From: JAJISK01 sp046759865 | GTDB lineage: Archaea > Thermoplasmatota > Thermoplasmata > RBG-16-68-12 > JAJISG01 | NCBI GenBank assembly: GCA_046759865.1 | Contig: JBHIDB010000019.1 | Span: 1 to 16,777, forward strand | Reading direction: 5' to 3' | Length of the DNA stretch: 16,777 nucleotides | Part shown: positions 14,200 through 16,777 of the stretch, in pieces | Position numbering within the stretch: position 1 is the stretch's first letter | Layout of the letters: the number at the start of each line of letters is the position of its first letter | Made by a program: the position numbers and the translations under genes | The notes under the pieces: generated by a model | The model's input: only the letters and a program-made list of their open reading frames with translations | Database searches by the model: none | What the model was told of the DNA's origin: nothing

Positions 14200-14571
14200 A
14201 TGGGCGTGCGCTTCACCGCCCAGGCACAGGGGCTTATCCGCCGGCTTCGGAAGAGGCACCCGGACCTCTATTTGCTTCTTGACGACACGGGGTGCTGCGG
14301 ACCCAGCAGCGTGTTCCTCCAACAGACCCCGCCGTCTCCTGTATACGAAACGATGGGAAGGGTCGACGGGGTGGAGGTCTACATCCATCCCTCGTTCGCG
14401 GGGGATCGTGCCCAAGCTTACACCGTGGACGCGTACCCTTCAGAGACGGACGACTCCTTCTCCCTCGAGACCGCCCTCGGCCATCGGCTGACCTTGGGAT
14501 TTCGGTCCGCCCCGAAGAACGCAGGTGACCCTACGACCGACCGGACTAGGGCACGAGGGCGGTGCGCATGA
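14200..14571 (+). CDS. DUF779 domain protein, aldehyde dehydrogenase partner
   Basis: A 123-residue protein matching DUF779. It has a helix (FTAQAQGLIRRLRKRHPDLY), LLLDDTGCCGPSSVFL with the paired cysteines of the family (about residues 26-41), VDGVEVYIHPSFA, YTVDAYPSETDDSFSLETALG, and a last strand HRLTLGFRSA. DUF779 proteins are commonly found next to aldehyde dehydrogenases in bacteria and are thought to assist them; the biochemical role is not established. The vicinal Cys pair suggests metal or redox chemistry. The start at 14200 follows the TATA geometry; 14176 would add eight residues. Its last 26 bases overlap the end of the oppositely oriented alcohol dehydrogenase gene, an unusual tail-to-tail overlap. 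The Arg-rich tail after SAPKNAG is not family-like and may be a recent extension. Confidence 0.83.
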   Translation: MGVRFTAQAQGLIRRLRKRHPDLYLLLDDTGCCGPSSVFLQQTPPSPVYETMGRVDGVEVYIHPSFAGDRAQAYTVDAYPSETDDSFSLETALGHRLTLGFRSAPKNAGDPTTDRTRARGRCA

Positions 14572-15661
14572 CCGTCCGGCTCTCGACCTTCCTGAAGGCC
14601 TCCTCGATGTCGGAGAGAGCATACTTCGCCCCGACGACCTTCTCATAAGGGTAGCGCGCCCGGGTCTGATCCATGAACTGGATGGCGTCCTTGAGATGCC
14701 GGGCGTCGTTTCGGGCCACTCCGATGACCTGAATGCGTCGGAAGATCAGGTTGAAGAGGTCAAACTCGGCCTCGGCGCCAACGTAGATCGGCCCGATGGT
14801 CAAGTACCGGCCGCCATCCCGAGGCAACTTTAGGCCCTGCGGCAGCGCCTGAGGGACCCCCGTGGCCTCGATGACGACGTCGGCCCCGATGCCATCGGTC
14901 AGCTCGTGGATCCTCTCCACAACCTCCCCATCCGACAGGCCGCCCACGTTCAGCGTCTCATCCACCCCGAAGGCGTCGGCGACGGCGAGGCGGCTGTCCT
15001 CCGTGTCCAACGCGATGACCTGTCCCGCCCCCTTCTCCTTCGCAAGGGCCATGCCGAACAGCCCCAGGGGACCGCTCCCCTGGACCACGACGTTCTCGTT
15101 GAGCCGGATCTGGGCCTTGTCCGTCACGTGGACCATGGTCACGAGGGCGCAGTTGACCGGTGCGATGACTTCGTCCGGAAGGGTGTCCGGGACCTTGAAC
15201 ACGCTCGTCCGTGGCTGGAGGTAGATGTACTCCGCGAACCCCCCGGTGAGATGGGGAGGCTGGTCGCAGGCCACGCCCAGACCGTAGGTGAAGCGGTTCA
15301 GGCAGCTCGCGGGCTCCTTCAGGATGTTGCAGAAGTGGCAGGTGCCGTCGGTCCAGATGTAGCTCCACGTGACCCGGTCCCCTTCCCGCAACGGCTGACC
15401 GCCGGTGTCGGTCTCCACCTCATCCCCCAAGACCTCGACCCTCCCCATGGCCTCGTGGCCGAGGATGATGGGCAGGGGCGGCTCCCGCTCTCCCTTGAAG
15501 ATGTGAAGGTCCGTGCCGCAGATGGAGGCCATCTTGACCCGGACCAAGATCCCGCCCGGCTCGACCTCGGGGAGGGGGTACCGTTGGAATTCAAAGGGCT
15601 CGTTGGCCTTCACAAAGACGGCGGCTTCTCCCGTGTCCGTCCTCACACCCCAGGAACGCAT
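14546..15661 (-). CDS. Zinc-dependent alcohol dehydrogenase, MDR family (TM0436-like)
   Basis: The 371-residue enzyme has the medium-chain dehydrogenase layout. Catalytic zinc ligands are C48 (SICGTDLH), H69-E70 (GHEAMG) and probably C171 (VNCALVT). The NAD(P) motif is GSGPLG (195-200). The structural-zinc lobe has DGTCHFC and C120, with Asp105 where the first cysteine of the usual PCGxCxxC normally sits. The segments GGFAEYIYLQP and APVNCAL resemble the TM0436-like subgroup of hypothetical MDR enzymes. It should interconvert an alcohol or polyol and the matching aldehyde or ketone. Together with the neighbouring aldehyde dehydrogenase and DUF779 it could form an alcohol-to-acid route. ATG 15661 starts the protein directly with a typical MDR N-terminus. 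Confidence 0.92.
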   Translation of the reverse strand: MRSWGVRTDTGEAAVFVKANEPFEFQRYPLPEVEPGGILVRVKMASICGTDLHIFKGEREPPLPIILGHEAMGRVEVLGDEVETDTGGQPLREGDRVTWSYIWTDGTCHFCNILKEPASCLNRFTYGLGVACDQPPHLTGGFAEYIYLQPRTSVFKVPDTLPDEVIAPVNCALVTMVHVTDKAQIRLNENVVVQGSGPLGLFGMALAKEKGAGQVIALDTEDSRLAVADAFGVDETLNVGGLSDGEVVERIHELTDGIGADVVIEATGVPQALPQGLKLPRDGGRYLTIGPIYVGAEAEFDLFNLIFRRIQVIGVARNDARHLKDAIQFMDQTRARYPYEKVVGAKYALSDIEEAFRKVESRTVMRTALVP

Positions 15662-15702
15662 CCTAGCGGGTCGCCCTATTCAAACCTTCCGCGGGGGCGG
15701 AT

Positions 15703-15906
15703 TCAGAAGTAGTATTGCGAAAAGTCGCTCCGCTTGCGAAGGCCCACGGAACGTCGATTGCCCGCCTCGCCCTTCCGGGCCCGGAAACGAGCCAGCTCGA
15801 CATCGAGGTTGAAGTCCAGGTCGTTTCGAACGACCCGAAAGACCTTGTCCGCATCGAAGCGAGGCCGCTTCTTCCTGCGCTTCCGCTTGCGAGGAGGCCT
15901 CTGCAT
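15703..15906 (-). CDS. Possible small basic protein
   Basis: A 67-residue frame from ATG 15906 (GTG 15909 is in frame just before it). The N-terminus is strongly basic (RKRKRRKKRPR, about 6-16), followed by a more ordinary segment, DKVFRVVRNDLDFNLDVELARFRARKG, and an aromatic end, DFSQYYF. The basic tail suggests nucleic-acid binding. A TATA-like GGTATC (minus strand, near 15935-15940) lies about 30 bases upstream, consistent with a leaderless start. I do not recognise a family. Plus-strand frames over the same bases look less protein-like. It could still be a spurious frame. Confidence 0.45.
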   Translation of the reverse strand: MQRPPRKRKRRKKRPRFDADKVFRVVRNDLDFNLDVELARFRARKGEAGNRRSVGLRKRSDFSQYYF

Positions 15907-16037
15907 CACGGTGCAAGCGGGTGGACGCCCCCGAAGATACCCTTTGCGTCGTGGTTATCCGCCCTGATACGGCACGCCTCGAAGGAAAGGTTGGTAACAG
16001 GCCCCGCCGATGGCGCCCTCCGGCGAGGAGGCTAAAC

Positions 16038-16442
16038 ATGGAGACAAACGACGTGCAGGCGATCCTGGCCGAGACCTCCGGCTTCGACGTCCGCTTCGAA
16101 GGGCTGCTCCGGAGGGCCTTGGAACGGATCCCCCTACGGAGGGAGGACCTCGCTCCCCTCCGAATCTTCCTGATGGGGTACCGAAACGCGGTGGCGACGA
16201 GCCTCGCCTGCGGGGAGGCGGGATGGCATCACTTGATTATCCTAGACCGTCACCCGTTGTATGGGAGAGGCGATGAGTACATCCTAGAGATCATGGCCCA
16301 TGAGATCGCCCACGTCTACCTGGGGCATGGGAAGGAGAGAGAAGCCGCCGGGCCGAAGCTCTGTGACGAGGCCCGGAGCCTTGTGGCGGATTGGGGATTC
16401 CCCGGCGGGGGAGGTGGGGATGTCGGCGAGATGCGCCCTTGA
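16038..16442 (+). CDS. Small HExxH metallopeptidase-like protein
   Basis: A 134-residue protein. After an N-terminal helical region (VRFEGLLRRALERIPL) comes a short strand, LRIFLMGYRN, and then HHLIILDRHPLYG. A helix follows with the zinc motif AHEIAHVYLGHGKE: H88, E89 and H92, with another His at 97. Downstream CDEARSLVADWGF supplies acidic residues (D110, E111), and the E-A-x-x-L-x-x-x-W-G-F pattern is often seen after the zinc motif in small IrrE/M78-like and phage-type metallopeptidases. It is probably a zinc-dependent protease, cytoplasmic since no signal or membrane helix is present. The substrate is unknown. GAGGAGG at 16025-16031 gives an SD before ATG 16038 and rules against the longer frame to 15921. 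It is 36 bases from comD. Confidence 0.78.
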   Translation: METNDVQAILAETSGFDVRFEGLLRRALERIPLRREDLAPLRIFLMGYRNAVATSLACGEAGWHHLIILDRHPLYGRGDEYILEIMAHEIAHVYLGHGKEREAAGPKLCDEARSLVADWGFPGGGGGDVGEMRP

Positions 16443-16478
16443 GGGCACGATGGGGTGGAGACTAGGGAGACGGCCAGA

Positions 16479-16777
16479 ATGCCCGACGACGTGGATGGAC
16501 GGATAATCCGGGAGTTGAGGAGCGCGGGCGTCGACTTTGCCTGCAGCGTCCCCAGCACGCTCCTCGCGGGGGTACTGGAACGCCTCTCCTCCTCCGAGGT
16601 CTTGCATCTTCCAGTCACCCGGGAGGAGGAGGGGGTCGGGATCTGCGCCGGAGCCTACCTGGGGGGACGGAAGCCCTGCCTCCTCATGCAGAACTCCGGG
16701 TTGGGAAACTGCATCAACGCCCTGGCATCCCTGAGCCAGTTGTACGGCCTCCCTCTCTTCCTGTTGATTGCGCACCG
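16479..16777 (+). CDS. comD: Sulfopyruvate decarboxylase alpha subunit (5' part, runs off the window)
   Basis: The first 99 residues, cut by the window edge, match ComD closely. GVDFACSVPSTLLAGVLERL is followed by the hallmark PVTREEEGVGICAGAYLGG (about residues 47-65) and LLMQNSGLGNCINALASLSQ, then LPLFLLIAHR. ComD with ComE forms the thiamine-diphosphate enzyme that converts sulfopyruvate to sulfoacetaldehyde, a step in archaeal coenzyme M biosynthesis. The same fold and motif occur in phosphonopyruvate decarboxylases, the main alternative. The next gene would normally be comE, or the protein may be a fusion. ATG 16479 follows an AGGGAGA SD (16464-16470) and the homology begins about ten residues in, as in known ComD. 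Same strand as the HExxH gene 36 bases upstream. Confidence 0.85.
   Translation, partial: MPDDVDGRIIRELRSAGVDFACSVPSTLLAGVLERLSSSEVLHLPVTREEEGVGICAGAYLGGRKPCLLMQNSGLGNCINALASLSQLYGLPLFLLIAH

Noticed and set aside
15715..16035. Plus-strand frame between the alcohol dehydrogenase and the HExxH gene
   Set aside because: No SD or TATA at usable distance and no family pattern; it overlaps the better minus-strand candidate at 15703-15906.
1..16777. tRNA, rRNA, CRISPR array, insertion sequence or integrase
   Set aside because: By eye I found no cloverleaf with a T-loop, no regularly spaced repeats and no transposase-like protein. A covariance-model scan would be needed to exclude small RNAs.

Overview
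This GC-rich window (I estimate a little over 60% G+C) looks archaeal. Several genes carry a TTTATG/TTATG-type TATA element about 27-30 bases before the start codon, the spacing expected of leaderless archaeal transcripts. Others have TATA elements further upstream or purine-rich Shine-Dalgarno (SD) sites. The last gene is the first part of a sulfopyruvate decarboxylase alpha subunit (ComD type), an enzyme best known from archaeal coenzyme M synthesis. C-terminally membrane-anchored secreted proteins and a mix of leaderless and SD starts suggest a high-GC thermoplasmatote-like archaeon. That placement is inference; there is no rRNA here to test it.

Layout. 1-36 is the tail of an upstream gene. 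262-1671 holds a split-barrel flavin/F420-binding (PPOX-type) protein and a DUF2461 protein. The spacers on both sides of the DUF2461 gene carry possible minus-strand gene remnants (peroxiredoxin-like and RidA-like). 1905-5877 is an accessory stretch with three paralogous SnoaL-like small proteins, interleaved with a GYD-domain protein, a membrane-anchored DM13 protein (minus), an extended SDR epimerase/reductase (minus) and an unrecognised 93-residue protein. 5960-7871 (minus) holds a TfoX-N-like protein and an MscS channel with an added N-terminal extracellular domain. 7980-10613 encodes a large secreted, membrane-anchored HExxH metallopeptidase with Ig-like modules. 10794-11180 is a tandem ACT-domain protein. 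11205-12526 (minus) is a translationally coupled pair, a methyltransferase followed by an uncharacterised protein. 12649-15661 is an aldehyde dehydrogenase, its DUF779 partner, and a convergent zinc alcohol dehydrogenase that overlaps DUF779 at the 3' end. 15703-16777 holds a possible small basic protein (minus), a small HExxH protein and the truncated comD.

How genes may work together. The aldehyde dehydrogenase/DUF779/alcohol dehydrogenase group is the clearest functional unit and probably handles alcohol/aldehyde oxidation. The SnoaL/GYD stretch looks like local duplication of a small-molecule-binding fold. The methyltransferase and its partner are joined by an ATGA overlap. The HExxH protein and comD are 36 bases apart on the same strand and may be co-transcribed.

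The most interesting single observation is the GYD gene. Its conserved N-terminus is intact but begins at ACG, placed behind a nine-base perfect SD. This is either a non-canonical start or a lost start codon. I found no rRNA or tRNA gene, CRISPR array, insertion sequence or replication origin.
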